Source: Helcococcus sueciensis DSM 17243 (GTDB lineage Bacteria > Bacillota > Clostridia > Tissierellales > Peptoniphilaceae). Taken from it: a DNA stretch of 64,000 bases. A model generated the notes under the pieces. That model worked only from the letters and a program-made list of their open reading frames with translations, did not search any database and was not told where the DNA came from. Below, piece after piece: positions 1-8,938 of this stretch. The stretch lies in contig NZ_AUHK01000006.1 in the NCBI RefSeq assembly GCF_000423145.1, positions 16,128-80,127 of the forward strand, written 5' to 3'. Positions within the stretch are counted from its first letter, which is position 1, and each line of letters begins with the position of its first letter. The position numbers and the translations under genes are program-made.

Positions 1-2
1 TT

Positions 3-203
3 GAATTTTCAAATATTAGATTAGCATTAGATATAGTGTCAGTAATTATATGTCTATTGTCATATTGGCTATTATCAACTATATTGCAAATAAGAGAAGG
101 AACAATAGTAAGTATAATTGTATTTAATATTTCAATAAAGATATTTATTAAATTATTTGAACCATTAATAAAAAATAAAGAAGTGAAATATAATTATAAG
201 TAA
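3..203 (+). CDS. DUF6198 (YczE-like) membrane protein, C-terminal part
   Basis: An open frame enters from the left edge and stops at 201-203; only the last 66 residues are present. It is hydrophobic and holds the pattern IRLALDIVSVII, then LQIREGTIVS, then IKLFEP. This matches the end of the DUF6198/YczE family, where a late helix is followed by a VREGT motif. The same signature occurs in the remnant at 15522-15824, which supports the assignment. Function in the family is not established. The start and most membrane segments lie outside the window. Confidence 0.6.
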   Translation, partial: EFSNIRLALDIVSVIICLLSYWLLSTILQIREGTIVSIIVFNISIKIFIKLFEPLIKNKEVKYNYK

Positions 204-261
204 TATAAAACTACTTATTTATGGATATTTCATATTTATATAATTTATATATTAGTATATT

Positions 262-305
262 AAAACCAAAAATGAACAGTTAAATGTTTATTTTTGGTTT
301 TTTAT
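262..305 (+). terminator. Rho-independent terminator after the DUF6198 gene
   Basis: A 17-bp stem (262-278 with 285-301, one G-U pair) closes a 6-nt loop and runs into a T-rich tract. It separates the partial membrane protein from the two-component operon. Confidence 0.75.
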
Positions 306-371
306 TTAAGATTTGTATGTCAAAAATATGATATATTATTATTAAAGATTTATATAAGTTACGGAGGGGTT

Positions 372-1052
372 ATGCATAAAATTTTGTTAGTAGAAGATGA
401 TAAATCATTGAGTGTAGGTCTAGTTTATTATTTAAACAAAGAAGGATATCATGTGATTCATACTGAAACAATTAAAGAAACTAGAGAAGTATTGACTGAT
501 AATGATTTTGACATTGCAATACTAGACGTAACTTTGCCAGATGGTAATTCATATGAATTGGTTCCGGATTTAAATAGTCGCCGTACTCCGGTTGTATTTT
601 TGACTGCTTTAGATGAAGAGAAAGATATATTAAAAGGATTTGATTTGGGTGCAGAGGATTATATTACTAAACCTTTCCATCTAAAGGTTTTAAATGCAAG
701 AATAAAATTGATATTGAAAAGAAATGAAGAAGAGTTTTCAAATACTAGAGAATCTGGAGATTTAGTTGTAGATATTCCAGCAGTAAAAGTATATAAAAAA
801 GGGAAACTTATAGATCTTACACAAACTGAATACAAACTTCTTAACTATTTTATGGACAACTATAATGTAGCTTTGAGTCGTGATAAATTGTTAGAGTTTT
901 TATGGGATTCAGATGCTGATTTTCAATCATATTCTACAATCGCCGTATATGTAAATAGATTAAGAGATAAATTGGGTGATCATTCAACCCCACCAAAATA
1001 TATCGCAACAAAAAGAGGTTTTGGATATATGTGGGTATCGGAGGTTAAATAA
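372..1052 (+). CDS. OmpR-family response regulator
   Basis: A 226-residue DNA-binding response regulator. The receiver domain (about 1-118) has the acidic pair after MHKILLVEDD, the phospho-acceptor Asp52 in LDVTLPDG, the conserved Thr in FLTALD and Lys in ITKPF. A winged-helix OmpR/PhoB output domain follows (about 125-224, ending TKRGFGYMW). I chose ATG 372 because it follows a strong GGAGG site; an in-frame extension to 294 runs through the upstream terminator and is not credible. The stop overlaps the kinase start by one base (TAATG), so the pair is translationally coupled. Its likely targets are the transporter genes just downstream. Confidence 0.92.
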   Translation: MHKILLVEDDKSLSVGLVYYLNKEGYHVIHTETIKETREVLTDNDFDIAILDVTLPDGNSYELVPDLNSRRTPVVFLTALDEEKDILKGFDLGAEDYITKPFHLKVLNARIKLILKRNEEEFSNTRESGDLVVDIPAVKVYKKGKLIDLTQTEYKLLNYFMDNYNVALSRDKLLEFLWDSDADFQSYSTIAVYVNRLRDKLGDHSTPPKYIATKRGFGYMWVSEVK

Positions 1053-2230
1053 TGGTTTTAATACAAGTAAAGAAATACTTTAAAGTATTTCTTTTTAATT
1101 TATTATTTATATTATTATTCACTTTTTTTATAAATGGAATAATTGACAATAAAATAAATCAAAAACAAAATGAAATAAAAGAAGAAGTATTATTTGATTT
1201 AAGATTAAAACTAAATGATGATGAAAATTTAGCGAAAGAAATAATAACAGCGGATAATACAAGATTAAAAAACATTGCAAAAGAAATAAATGTTTCTAAC
1301 GAAGATAATAACAAAATTTCTATTGGATTTACATTTATAATAATTTCTTTTGTAATTTTTTTACAATTAATAAATTATCTATATTTGAGACAGCAACAGA
1401 AGAAATATATTAAATCTGTTGACGTTTTTATTGATTCTATTACTAATAGGAAATTTAATATTAGATTAAAAGAAAATGATGAAAATATTATTTCTAATTT
1501 AAATAATAGATTTAATAAGCTTGGATTATCTGTTAGAAGAAATTATGAAAATCTTGAGAAAGAACAAGAAAAAATGCAAAAAGCATTACAAGATATTTCT
1601 CATCAGATAAAAACTCCGCTTGCAGCCTTAAATATGTACAATGAAATAATGATTGACTCTGAAAATTTAGAGGAAGATAATAGAGAGTTTTTAGAATTAA
1701 GTCAAAGTCAAATTGAAAGACTTAATTGGCTAATTTCATCATTATTAAAAATAGCTAAATTTGAATCTAAATCAATACAATTAAACAAAGAAAATTTCCC
1801 TATCTCTAAGTTATCCCAAGATTTTGAAGATATATTAAAGGCTAATTTAACGAATAAGAACTTGAGAATTATAAATACTGGGGATTTAGATGGTGAGGTT
1901 AATTTAGATTATAAATGGACTAGTGAAGCTCTTTTAAATATAGTAAAAAATGCTACTGAACATGCTTTTGAAAATACAGATATTGAAATTAAATATTCTG
2001 TAAATGTGGCAATGACAAAGATAGAAATTATAAATAAAGGAAATCTAATCGATCCTGATGAATTAACAAAAATATTTACAAGATTTTATAAATCAAATAA
2101 AAACACAAATTCCCAATCTATAGGAATTGGACTAAATCTAAGTAAAAATATAATAGATAGTCAGGGTGGAACCATTTCTGTACAAAATAATGAAGATGGT
2201 GTTCAATTCAATATTTTATTTTTACCTTAG
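1052..2230 (+). CDS. Sensor histidine kinase
   Basis: A 392-residue membrane kinase paired with the preceding regulator. There are two membrane segments (about 10-30 and 91-112) around an outside loop of about 60 residues, then a HAMP-like linker and a HisKA domain with phospho-acceptor His184 in ISHQIKTPLAAL. The ATPase domain has an N box (NIVKNATEHAF), a G1-like INKG and a G2 box (GIGLNLSKNIIDSQGG). The loop is larger than in true intramembrane-sensing BceS kinases, so direct signal sensing is possible. Next to an ABC exporter and an LCP protein, a cell-wall or antimicrobial-peptide signal is a reasonable inference. Confidence 0.9.
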   Translation: MVLIQVKKYFKVFLFNLLFILLFTFFINGIIDNKINQKQNEIKEEVLFDLRLKLNDDENLAKEIITADNTRLKNIAKEINVSNEDNNKISIGFTFIIISFVIFLQLINYLYLRQQQKKYIKSVDVFIDSITNRKFNIRLKENDENIISNLNNRFNKLGLSVRRNYENLEKEQEKMQKALQDISHQIKTPLAALNMYNEIMIDSENLEEDNREFLELSQSQIERLNWLISSLLKIAKFESKSIQLNKENFPISKLSQDFEDILKANLTNKNLRIINTGDLDGEVNLDYKWTSEALLNIVKNATEHAFENTDIEIKYSVNVAMTKIEIINKGNLIDPDELTKIFTRFYKSNKNTNSQSIGIGLNLSKNIIDSQGGTISVQNNEDGVQFNILFLP

Positions 2231-2235
2231 TAATA

Positions 2236-2249
2236 TTACAAAATTGTAA
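2236..2249 (+). promoter_or_regulatory. Candidate BceR-like operator before the ABC transporter
   Basis: The sequence TTACA-AAAT-TGTAA is an exact fit to TNACA-N4-TGTAA, the published operator pattern of BceR-type regulators. A further TGTAA half-site pair lies at 2256-2260 and 2267-2271, and a possible -10 (TACTAT) at 2283-2288. It sits between the kinase and the transporter genes, where such a regulator would act. No binding evidence; inference from pattern and position. Confidence 0.5.
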
Positions 2250-2306
2250 AATAGATGTAATCGAATTGTAATTCTAGTCTAGTACTATGTATTTAGGGGG
2301 AAGAAA

Positions 2307-2972
2307 ATGAATATAATAAGAACGGAAAATCTAAATAAAATATATGAAGGCACTAATCCAGTCTATGCTGTGAATAATGTTAATCTTGAAATAGAAGAAG
2401 GAGAATTTGTCGCTATAGTTGGAGCTAGTGGTGGTGGAAAATCTACTTTATTACATATGTTGGGAGGACTAGATATTCCTACTAGTGGTAAAGTTCTAAT
2501 AAATGGAAAAGATATTTATAAAATGTCTGATGAAGAAAGATCTATTTTTAGGAGAAGAAGTATTGGATTTATATTTCAATTTTTTAATTTACTCCCTATT
2601 CTAACTGCTAAAGAAAATATTGAGCTAGCAGCATCTTTAGATGGTGCTGAAGTCGATAGTAAAATGGTTGAAGAACTTGTGAAAGTTTTAGGATTAAAAG
2701 AAAGATTAAATCATTTTCCAAATCAATTGTCCGGTGGAGAGCAACAGAGAGTTTCAATAGGTAGAGCTTTAGCATACAAACCTGAAATTATACTTGCTGA
2801 TGAACCAACTGGAAATTTAGATAAGAAAAATTCAGAAATTATAATAGATTTATTAAAATTATTTGCAAAAAAATATGGTATTACAGTTGTAATGATTACT
2901 CATGATTTGAATATTGCAAGTGCTGCAGATAGGATTATAAAAATTGAAGATGGAAAGATAGTGAGTGATTAA
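2307..2972 (+). CDS. ABC transporter ATP-binding protein (MacB/LolD/BceA type)
   Basis: A 221-residue ATPase of the type that drives FtsX-like permeases. Walker A is GASGGGKS (39-46), the Q loop lies near residue 91, the signature LSGGEQ is at 141-146 and Walker B ILADEPTG at 162-169, with the switch His in ITHD near 199. A strong AGGGGGAAG ribosome site precedes the ATG. The gene runs into the permease start with a gap of one base and shares its reading direction. Such pairs work as mechanotransmission systems or exporters at the membrane, often giving resistance to peptide antibiotics. Confidence 0.9.
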   Translation: MNIIRTENLNKIYEGTNPVYAVNNVNLEIEEGEFVAIVGASGGGKSTLLHMLGGLDIPTSGKVLINGKDIYKMSDEERSIFRRRSIGFIFQFFNLLPILTAKENIELAASLDGAEVDSKMVEELVKVLGLKERLNHFPNQLSGGEQQRVSIGRALAYKPEIILADEPTGNLDKKNSEIIIDLLKLFAKKYGITVVMITHDLNIASAADRIIKIEDGKIVSD

Positions 2973-2973
2973 T

Positions 2974-5733
2974 ATGAATATAATTTCTAAAATTACATTT
3001 AGATATTTAAAACAAAATAAAGTAAGGACGATACTGACTATTATAGGAATCGCTATATCAATAGTAACCGTTTCAAGCTTGTGTTCAATTGTTTTATCAT
3101 TTATAGATAATTTAAAGGAAGATTATATAAGTGGAGAAGGAGCATATGATTTTAGGATAACTAATTCTGACTCTAAAATTGATGCGAAAATAAATAATAT
3201 TAAAAATGTTAAAGCTTCTTATAAATTAAAAAAAGAAAGTATTGCAAGAATTGAGCATAGAGATGAAAAGTTAGATCTAAATTATTTTATGGGATTGAAT
3301 ATCTTAGAAGCGAGTGACGCTTTTTATGATGAATTTACTTCAAAAAAATTTCTAATAGAAGGAAGGATGCCTAAGGATAATACAGAAATTCTTATTCCAT
3401 ATGATATGAAATATATGGATGATGGATTTAACAAATTAGGAAATAAGATTTCAGTAGGAATTACTAAAGCACTTGAAGGAGAATATAGTTTCTCTAATCC
3501 TTTTTCTATTAATTATTTAAGAGAATTAAATGGGGAAAAATTATTAACTGAATCAGATTACAGTCAAAAAATTAGATATATCTACGAAATAAGAGACAAC
3601 GATTATATAGAGGGCGAGAAAAATAATTCTATTATTAAAGAATTTGAAGAAAATATAAGAAGTTTTTATGTTTCACAAGATGATCTTGAATCTTTAGTAA
3701 ATAAATTTGATGAAACTAGGACTTACACTATAGTCGGATATCATTATGGAGATAGTGAAGATAATACAAGAAATGAAGAGTTCATACCTAGTAAAAATAG
3801 TGTTTCGTGGGAAAAGAGAGAAGAGTATGTAAAAAACACAAATAATTTAATATTTAGTGGTGATTTTTATACGGTAAACAATAATATTTCAGATAATTAT
3901 AATCTTTATGGTGTTTTTTCTAAATATGACAATATAAAATCGGATGAATATAAAATTACAAAAATACTCCAAGAAGTAGAAAAAGAAAATGAATTTTGGA
4001 TTAATACAAACTTAATAAACTTTAAAAATATTTTTAAATCTGATATTGGACTATTTTTGCTTTCATTTAGTGGAGTTTTAGGATTAGTAATTCTTATATC
4101 AATAGTAATATTTGTATACAATATATTTACTACAACTTATGTTGAACGCTTAAAAGATTTAGGATTACTAAAAGTAGCGGGACTTACAAATAAGCAATTA
4201 TTGAAAATGATATTATTAGATTCCTTTATTTACTTTATAATATCAGTACCTTTAGGATATTTATTTGGAATGATTTCTATGAAATTAGTCTTTAATTATG
4301 TAAATAAGGCTTTGATTGAATTTTCTGTAATAAGTCCATATACATTGACGATATCTGTGGGGTATGTAATTCCTCTGATTTCTGCTATATTTGGATTTTT
4401 AATCATATTTGCTTCGAATATAATGTCTGCGATATTCGTGTTTAAGAAAACTCCAATTGAGGCATTTAAAGCAAATAATTATATTACAAATAATTATAAA
4501 CCTAAAAAACGAAGATTACTAAGAAAAATTTTAGGATATGATGGTTTTATAGCATCTAGAAATATAGATAGAAATAGAAAACGATTTGTAATGACTATAC
4601 TTAGTATTACAATGAGTATCACGATGTTTACAGTTGTTTCAAATATTTCAATATATGTTGAGAATGACTATTATGATTTGTCTAAAAAGAAAGAAGATGT
4701 TTATGGTAGTGTGGTAACTCTTGACAAATATTTCAATAAATTAAAATCAGATTTAAATGGTTTAGATGGAATAAATATATTATCAACTCAAAAAATAAAT
4801 ATGTTGAATTTAGTTCAAAAAAGTGATTTAACAAAAGATATAATTGAAAGTGGATATATTCTTCCGGAAATTCAAGTTGCTATAATGAAAAATTTAGAGT
4901 TTGAAGAAATGTTTGGGTCAAAATACAATATATATTTCACTTCAGATAATGACAATCATAAAATAGGTGAAAAATATGAAATAAGTTTATTGCCACTTTA
5001 TGGTAAAGTTGATGGATATGAAAGTGATTTTTTTTCAAAAGTTAAAGAAGATAATGAAATTAAATTAGATGTAATTAAAAAAGAGTTTACGGAGCTTGAA
5101 AGTTTTGGAGTATATGGATATTCAAATGTCTTATTTATGAATGAAGATAATTATAAAAAATTACTTGAAAATCCTGAAATTAAGGAATTAGAGTCAAAAT
5201 CTAGATTGCTAATTGAAAGAACTGATTATGACTATAAGATAGGTTATGAATTAAATTCTATACTAAAAAAATATCCTACAACAGGGATTGAACTTAAAAT
5301 AGCACCCATATTTAAGATATTAAAATTATTCATATATGGTTTTATCATTTTAATAATGTCAATTGCTGCAACTAATATTATGAATGTAAGTTATACAAAT
5401 ATGTATACAAGAAGACATGAACTAGCTTTAATTAAGACTGTAGGAATAGAAAATAAGAGATTAAAGAGAATAGTCATGTATGAGAATATGCTTTCAGTAG
5501 TGATTTCGGTAATACTTTCATTTATTTTATCTGTAGCTATTACCTATCTTCTATATACTCTAACACTAGGAGATGTGGGTGACTTAATATATTCAGAATA
5601 CGTTAAAATATATGTAATTCCATTGAAAGCATGGGCTTTAGCTTCCATAGTTTCTATTGCTTTAATTTACTTTTTTGCATCAATCTCATATAATAAAATG
5701 ATGAAAGACGATATTACAAATTTATTAAAATAG
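2974..5733 (+). CDS. FtsX-like ABC transporter permease
   Basis: About 919 residues with two FtsX/MacB-type halves. The first membrane helix (about 15-40) is followed by a large outside domain (to about 355) and three helices (about 360-480). A second single helix (about 540-560) precedes another outside domain (to about 770) and the last three helices. The order fits the eight-helix duplicated FtsX permeases, not the ten-helix BceB with one large loop. I prefer ATG 2974, one base after the ATPase stop; a GTG at 2965 would overlap that gene. It is the partner of the preceding ATPase. Confidence 0.85.
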   Translation: MNIISKITFRYLKQNKVRTILTIIGIAISIVTVSSLCSIVLSFIDNLKEDYISGEGAYDFRITNSDSKIDAKINNIKNVKASYKLKKESIARIEHRDEKLDLNYFMGLNILEASDAFYDEFTSKKFLIEGRMPKDNTEILIPYDMKYMDDGFNKLGNKISVGITKALEGEYSFSNPFSINYLRELNGEKLLTESDYSQKIRYIYEIRDNDYIEGEKNNSIIKEFEENIRSFYVSQDDLESLVNKFDETRTYTIVGYHYGDSEDNTRNEEFIPSKNSVSWEKREEYVKNTNNLIFSGDFYTVNNNISDNYNLYGVFSKYDNIKSDEYKITKILQEVEKENEFWINTNLINFKNIFKSDIGLFLLSFSGVLGLVILISIVIFVYNIFTTTYVERLKDLGLLKVAGLTNKQLLKMILLDSFIYFIISVPLGYLFGMISMKLVFNYVNKALIEFSVISPYTLTISVGYVIPLISAIFGFLIIFASNIMSAIFVFKKTPIEAFKANNYITNNYKPKKRRLLRKILGYDGFIASRNIDRNRKRFVMTILSITMSITMFTVVSNISIYVENDYYDLSKKKEDVYGSVVTLDKYFNKLKSDLNGLDGINILSTQKINMLNLVQKSDLTKDIIESGYILPEIQVAIMKNLEFEEMFGSKYNIYFTSDNDNHKIGEKYEISLLPLYGKVDGYESDFFSKVKEDNEIKLDVIKKEFTELESFGVYGYSNVLFMNEDNYKKLLENPEIKELESKSRLLIERTDYDYKIGYELNSILKKYPTTGIELKIAPIFKILKLFIYGFIILIMSIAATNIMNVSYTNMYTRRHELALIKTVGIENKRLKRIVMYENMLSVVISVILSFILSVAITYLLYTLTLGDVGDLIYSEYVKIYVIPLKAWALASIVSIALIYFFASISYNKMMKDDITNLLK

Positions 5734-5751
5734 GTCTTTCTTGGAGATGAT

Positions 5752-6945
5752 ATGAAAGATAATAGAGAAAGAAGAGTTTTAGATACAGGCGATAGATATA
5801 ATAATTCAAGGTATCCAAATTCAAATAATGAATCATTCAATTCATATGGTAGACAAAAAAGATATAATAAATTAAAAATTATATTTTTAATAAGTTTTAT
5901 ATTTAGTGTAATTTTCCTAGGATTTTTATATATTAAGTCTTTGCTTATATTTAGACATAGAATAATATTAACAGCAATAGTTATAGTTTTTTATATTCTT
6001 GTTTTATTGATTATAAATGCTAAACGAAAAACTTTACTAAAAACTTTGTCAATATTGATTATGATATTTTTAGGGGTTGTAGAATTGGCATTTGTCTATC
6101 TATATGGAATTGTAGAAGTAGAAATGGAAAATGCAAATCGAGATAATGTTACGGTGCCTAGTGAATTTAAAAAGAAAGATTCTTTCAATGTATATATGTC
6201 TGGTCTAGATGTAGATGGAGATATTTCAACTATATCAAGATCCGATGTAAATATAGTTGCAAGTATGAATCTAAAAAGTGGTGAAGCGATATTAACCTCA
6301 GTTCCTAGAGATAGTTATTTACCAATAGCAGGAGAAGGAAATAATCAACTTGATAAACTAACTCATGCTGGGAATTATGGTGTGAAGTCTTCTATGGATA
6401 CAATTGCAAATGCTCTTTCAATTGAATTACCTTATTATGCAAAAGTTAATTTTACCTCATTTGTAAAAATTGTAGATATATTAGGTGGAATTGAAGTTGA
6501 GAATACTCAAGAATTTACTTCAAATGTTTCTGGAAAATTCTATGAAAAAGGAAAAGTTTATTTAGATGGAGCTGGAGCTCTAGATTTTGTAAGAGAAAGA
6601 TATGGTTTAGAAGACGGGGATCTAGATAGAGGTAGAAATCAAGAAAAAGTATTAAAAGCGATATTTAGCAAAATGGCTAGACCTTCAAGTTTATTAAATA
6701 TAAAAGAAATTACAAGAGCGGTTTCAGAATCGATAAGTACAAATATTCCTACAAACAAGCTATTTAATATAGCAAGTTCATATGTATTTAATTTAGGTTT
6801 TGATATTGAAAATGAAGAACTTGACGGCTATTACGATTATCTTCCATCACATGCAATGCCAGGATACAATCTTTCTATGTTTATAATATATGATGAAAGT
6901 ATTGAAGAAGTAAGAGATAAAATAGAAAATTTATTAGAAAAATAA
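5752..6945 (+). CDS. LytR-CpsA-Psr (LCP) family protein
   Basis: A 397-residue membrane protein. An asparagine/arginine-rich cytoplasmic head (1-40) is followed by three membrane helices (about 42-61, 71-89, 100-121) and an outside LCP domain (about 140-300). The domain shows RSDVNIV, the VPRDSY motif, KLTHAGNYG, and FVRERYGLEDGDLDRGRNQ, whose Arg and Asp residues bind the lipid pyrophosphate. LCP proteins move glycopolymers from undecaprenyl pyrophosphate to the cell wall. The gene starts 18 bases after the permease and is probably in the same operon, which ties the stress system to wall polymer attachment. A second LCP gene lies at 52340. Confidence 0.88.
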   Translation: MKDNRERRVLDTGDRYNNSRYPNSNNESFNSYGRQKRYNKLKIIFLISFIFSVIFLGFLYIKSLLIFRHRIILTAIVIVFYILVLLIINAKRKTLLKTLSILIMIFLGVVELAFVYLYGIVEVEMENANRDNVTVPSEFKKKDSFNVYMSGLDVDGDISTISRSDVNIVASMNLKSGEAILTSVPRDSYLPIAGEGNNQLDKLTHAGNYGVKSSMDTIANALSIELPYYAKVNFTSFVKIVDILGGIEVENTQEFTSNVSGKFYEKGKVYLDGAGALDFVRERYGLEDGDLDRGRNQEKVLKAIFSKMARPSSLLNIKEITRAVSESISTNIPTNKLFNIASSYVFNLGFDIENEELDGYYDYLPSHAMPGYNLSMFIIYDESIEEVRDKIENLLEK

Positions 6946-6950
6946 ATATA

Positions 6951-6988
6951 AAATGCCTTTTGTTTATTATGCAAAAGGTATTTTTTTA
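6951..6988 (+). terminator. Rho-independent terminator after the LCP gene
   Basis: An 11-bp stem (AATGCCTTTTG with CAAAAGGTATT) and a run of T residues end the two-component/ABC/LCP operon. Confidence 0.8.
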
Positions 6989-7148
6989 TGAATAAATAGT
7001 AAAAAAATGCTGTAATTTACAATAATAATAAATAAAAGGAAGATAAAGTTTTAAGAATATTTTTAAAATTCACATTTTCAACATATTTTTCATAATTAAT
7101 ATATATATGGAAAGTATTATATAAACATCAGATAGACAGGAGGACATT

Positions 7149-8693
7149 ATGACAGACAGAAATAATGATGAATTCACTCAATGGTTAAATGATTTAGAAT
7201 CAGGAAATAGTGAATTAAAAAATAATAATACAGAAAATAATAATACAGAAAATAATAATATAGAAAATAATAATTACATTAATAAAAATAACGATGATAT
7301 GAATCAAAATAATATAGATAAAAATCAAAATTATGAAACTCAAAATAATGAAAATCATAATTATCAAACTCCAATATTTAATACATCAAGAGTTAATGAT
7401 AGAAATGAAGATTATGTAAATGATAATTTCGAAACTAATAATAATTTTGAATCCAATGATAATTTCGAAACTAATAACAATTTTGAATCCAATAATAATT
7501 TTGAAAACTATAGTAATGATAGTTACGAAGGACAAAGAAAAGTTTATGTAGATAAAGATTATGTAGATGAACAAATTAAAAAAAGTAAACCAAGATTTAG
7601 ATTTTTGAAATCTATGGCAATGATTTTAGTAGGAGCTATTATCGGATCTTTTGTTGGGCCATATGCAAATGGATTAATAAATGGTACCGAATATACATCT
7701 TCAAATCTTAATAGTAATCAAGCTATCAATATAAATGCTACAGATGAAAATAATATTGAAAATGCTGTTGCAAAAAAATCTATCAAATCAGTAGTTGGTA
7801 TTCAATCAACAGTACAAGGAGAAAGTAATCCATTTTTAAATACCAGAGATAAAGTAGGTATTGGATCTGGTGTAATAGTTAGTCAAGATGGATATATACT
7901 CACAAATGCTCATGTTGTTCAAGGTCAAGGAAGCCACCTACAAGTAATATTTTCAGATGGTGCGACTGCAGACGCTAAGCTTGTATACTATGATGAGTCG
8001 TTAGATTTAGCTGTAATAAAAGTTGAAAAGACAGGACTACCAGCTATTCAATTTGCTGATAGTGATAAAGTAGAAATAGGAGATAAGGCTATAGCCATTG
8101 GTAATCCAACTGGATTTAATCTTCAATCAACATTGACATCAGGTTATATTTCAGGACTTAATAGAACGATAAAAATGGAATCAGGTCAGGATATGACAGG
8201 ATTGATTCAAACTGATGCATCGATTAACAGAGGTAATAGTGGTGGAGCGTTACTAAATAAAAATGGAGATTTAATAGGAATAAATACAGCTAAGGCAGGA
8301 AATACTGATGGTATAGGGTTTGCAATACCTTCAAATACAGCGAAAGAAATAGTTAATCAAATTATTGAAAAAGGAAGTTATACACCTATAGTTCTAGGTA
8401 TTAGAGGAACAGATTTAAGTATCTATAAACAAATGTATCAAAATCCAAATTTAGATATTGATAATGGTGTTATCGTATCAGATGTTGTAAAGAATTCATC
8501 AGCTGATAAAGCTGGAATTAAGCCAGGAGATATAATCACAAAAATAGAAGATAGACCGATTAGTTCAATGAATGAGTTGAAACAAGTACTTATAACTCAC
8601 AATATTGGTGATGAAGCTAAGATAACTGTTTATAGAGATGGTCAAGAAAAAGAGATAAATATTAAATTTGAAGGAGAACAACCAAATATTTAA
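7149..8693 (+). CDS. htrA: HtrA/DegP-type membrane-anchored serine protease
   Basis: A 514-residue S1C protease. The cytoplasmic head (1-145) is unusually long and low in complexity, made of Asn/Glu/Phe repeats. One membrane helix follows (about 152-172). The trypsin-like domain has the triad His255 (TNAHVV), Asp286 (SLDLAV) and Ser364 (GNSGGA), and a single PDZ domain fills about 400-508. The enzyme should degrade or refold damaged proteins outside the membrane. An AGGAGG site lies 7 bases before the ATG. It sits two genes before secA, a sensible link of secretion with surface quality control. Regulation by the upstream two-component system is possible but unproven. Confidence 0.93.
   Translation: MTDRNNDEFTQWLNDLESGNSELKNNNTENNNTENNNIENNNYINKNNDDMNQNNIDKNQNYETQNNENHNYQTPIFNTSRVNDRNEDYVNDNFETNNNFESNDNFETNNNFESNNNFENYSNDSYEGQRKVYVDKDYVDEQIKKSKPRFRFLKSMAMILVGAIIGSFVGPYANGLINGTEYTSSNLNSNQAININATDENNIENAVAKKSIKSVVGIQSTVQGESNPFLNTRDKVGIGSGVIVSQDGYILTNAHVVQGQGSHLQVIFSDGATADAKLVYYDESLDLAVIKVEKTGLPAIQFADSDKVEIGDKAIAIGNPTGFNLQSTLTSGYISGLNRTIKMESGQDMTGLIQTDASINRGNSGGALLNKNGDLIGINTAKAGNTDGIGFAIPSNTAKEIVNQIIEKGSYTPIVLGIRGTDLSIYKQMYQNPNLDIDNGVIVSDVVKNSSADKAGIKPGDIITKIEDRPISSMNELKQVLITHNIGDEAKITVYRDGQEKEINIKFEGEQPNI
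7221..7274 (+). repeat. 15-bp tandem repeat inside htrA
   Basis: The unit AATAATAATACAGAA recurs about 3.6 times with one base change in the third copy. It encodes NNNTE repeats in the cytoplasmic head of HtrA and stays in frame. Confidence 0.85.
7425..7508 (+). repeat. 36-bp tandem repeat inside htrA
   Basis: Two nearly identical 36-base units (7425-7460, 7461-7496) plus a partial third encode NFETNNNFESN-type repeats. The unit length is a multiple of three, so copy change would keep the reading frame. Confidence 0.85.
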
Positions 8694-8721
8694 TTTAGTG
8701 AATTAAAATTCAAGAGTTTAG

Positions 8722-8816
8722 TTATCAACAATATTCCTCCGAAATATAGAATGTAAAAATCATGATCTATCCACATTATCAAAATTAACCGTGGATAATG
8801 TGGATAATGTTGATAA
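8722..8816 (+). promoter_or_regulatory. DnaA-box-like cluster between htrA and hpf
   Basis: Three 9-mers lie head to tail with no gap: CGTGGATAA (8790-8798), TGTGGATAA (8799-8807, a perfect inverse of TTATCCACA) and TGTTGATAA (8808-8816). Two opposed copies lie upstream, CTATCCACA (8767-8775) and TTATCAACA (8722-8730). This is a typical DnaA-binding density. Genes on both sides read the same way and dnaA is not here, so a titration or regulatory site fits better than the replication origin. Confidence 0.55.
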
Positions 8817-8833
8817 CTTTAGTTAATAAATAT

Positions 8834-8885
8834 AAAAAAATAATACAAATTTAGAAAAAATTTAATTTGTGTTATTTTTTTTGTT
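8834..8885 (+). terminator. Rho-independent terminator after htrA
   Basis: An AT-rich stem of about 17 bp (8834-8851 with 8864-8881, one G-U pair) ends in eight T residues. The DnaA-box cluster lies inside the htrA 3' untranslated part before it. Confidence 0.75.
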
Positions 8886-8909
8886 AAAAAACTGTAAAAT
8901 GGGTAATAA
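8881..8909 (+). promoter_or_regulatory. Predicted promoter of hpf
   Basis: TTGTTA (8881-8886) and TAATAA (8904-8909) are spaced by 17 bases, 30 bases before the hpf start. The -35 overlaps the T tract of the htrA terminator. Confidence 0.45.
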
Positions 8910-8938
8910 ATAATTAACAGATAATTGGGAGGTATGAT

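Noticed and set aside
294..371. N-terminal extension of the response regulator
   Set aside because: It begins inside the upstream terminator and precedes the strong GGAGG site; the receiver domain starts cleanly at ATG 372.
7221..7508. Direct repeats as a CRISPR array
   Set aside because: The units are contiguous without unique spacers, stay in frame and encode Asn-rich protein repeats inside htrA.
8722..8816. DnaA-box cluster as the chromosomal replication origin
   Set aside because: Genes read the same way on both sides, dnaA/dnaN are absent and no long AT-rich unwinding zone beyond the general base bias is clear. I report it as a DnaA-binding candidate only.
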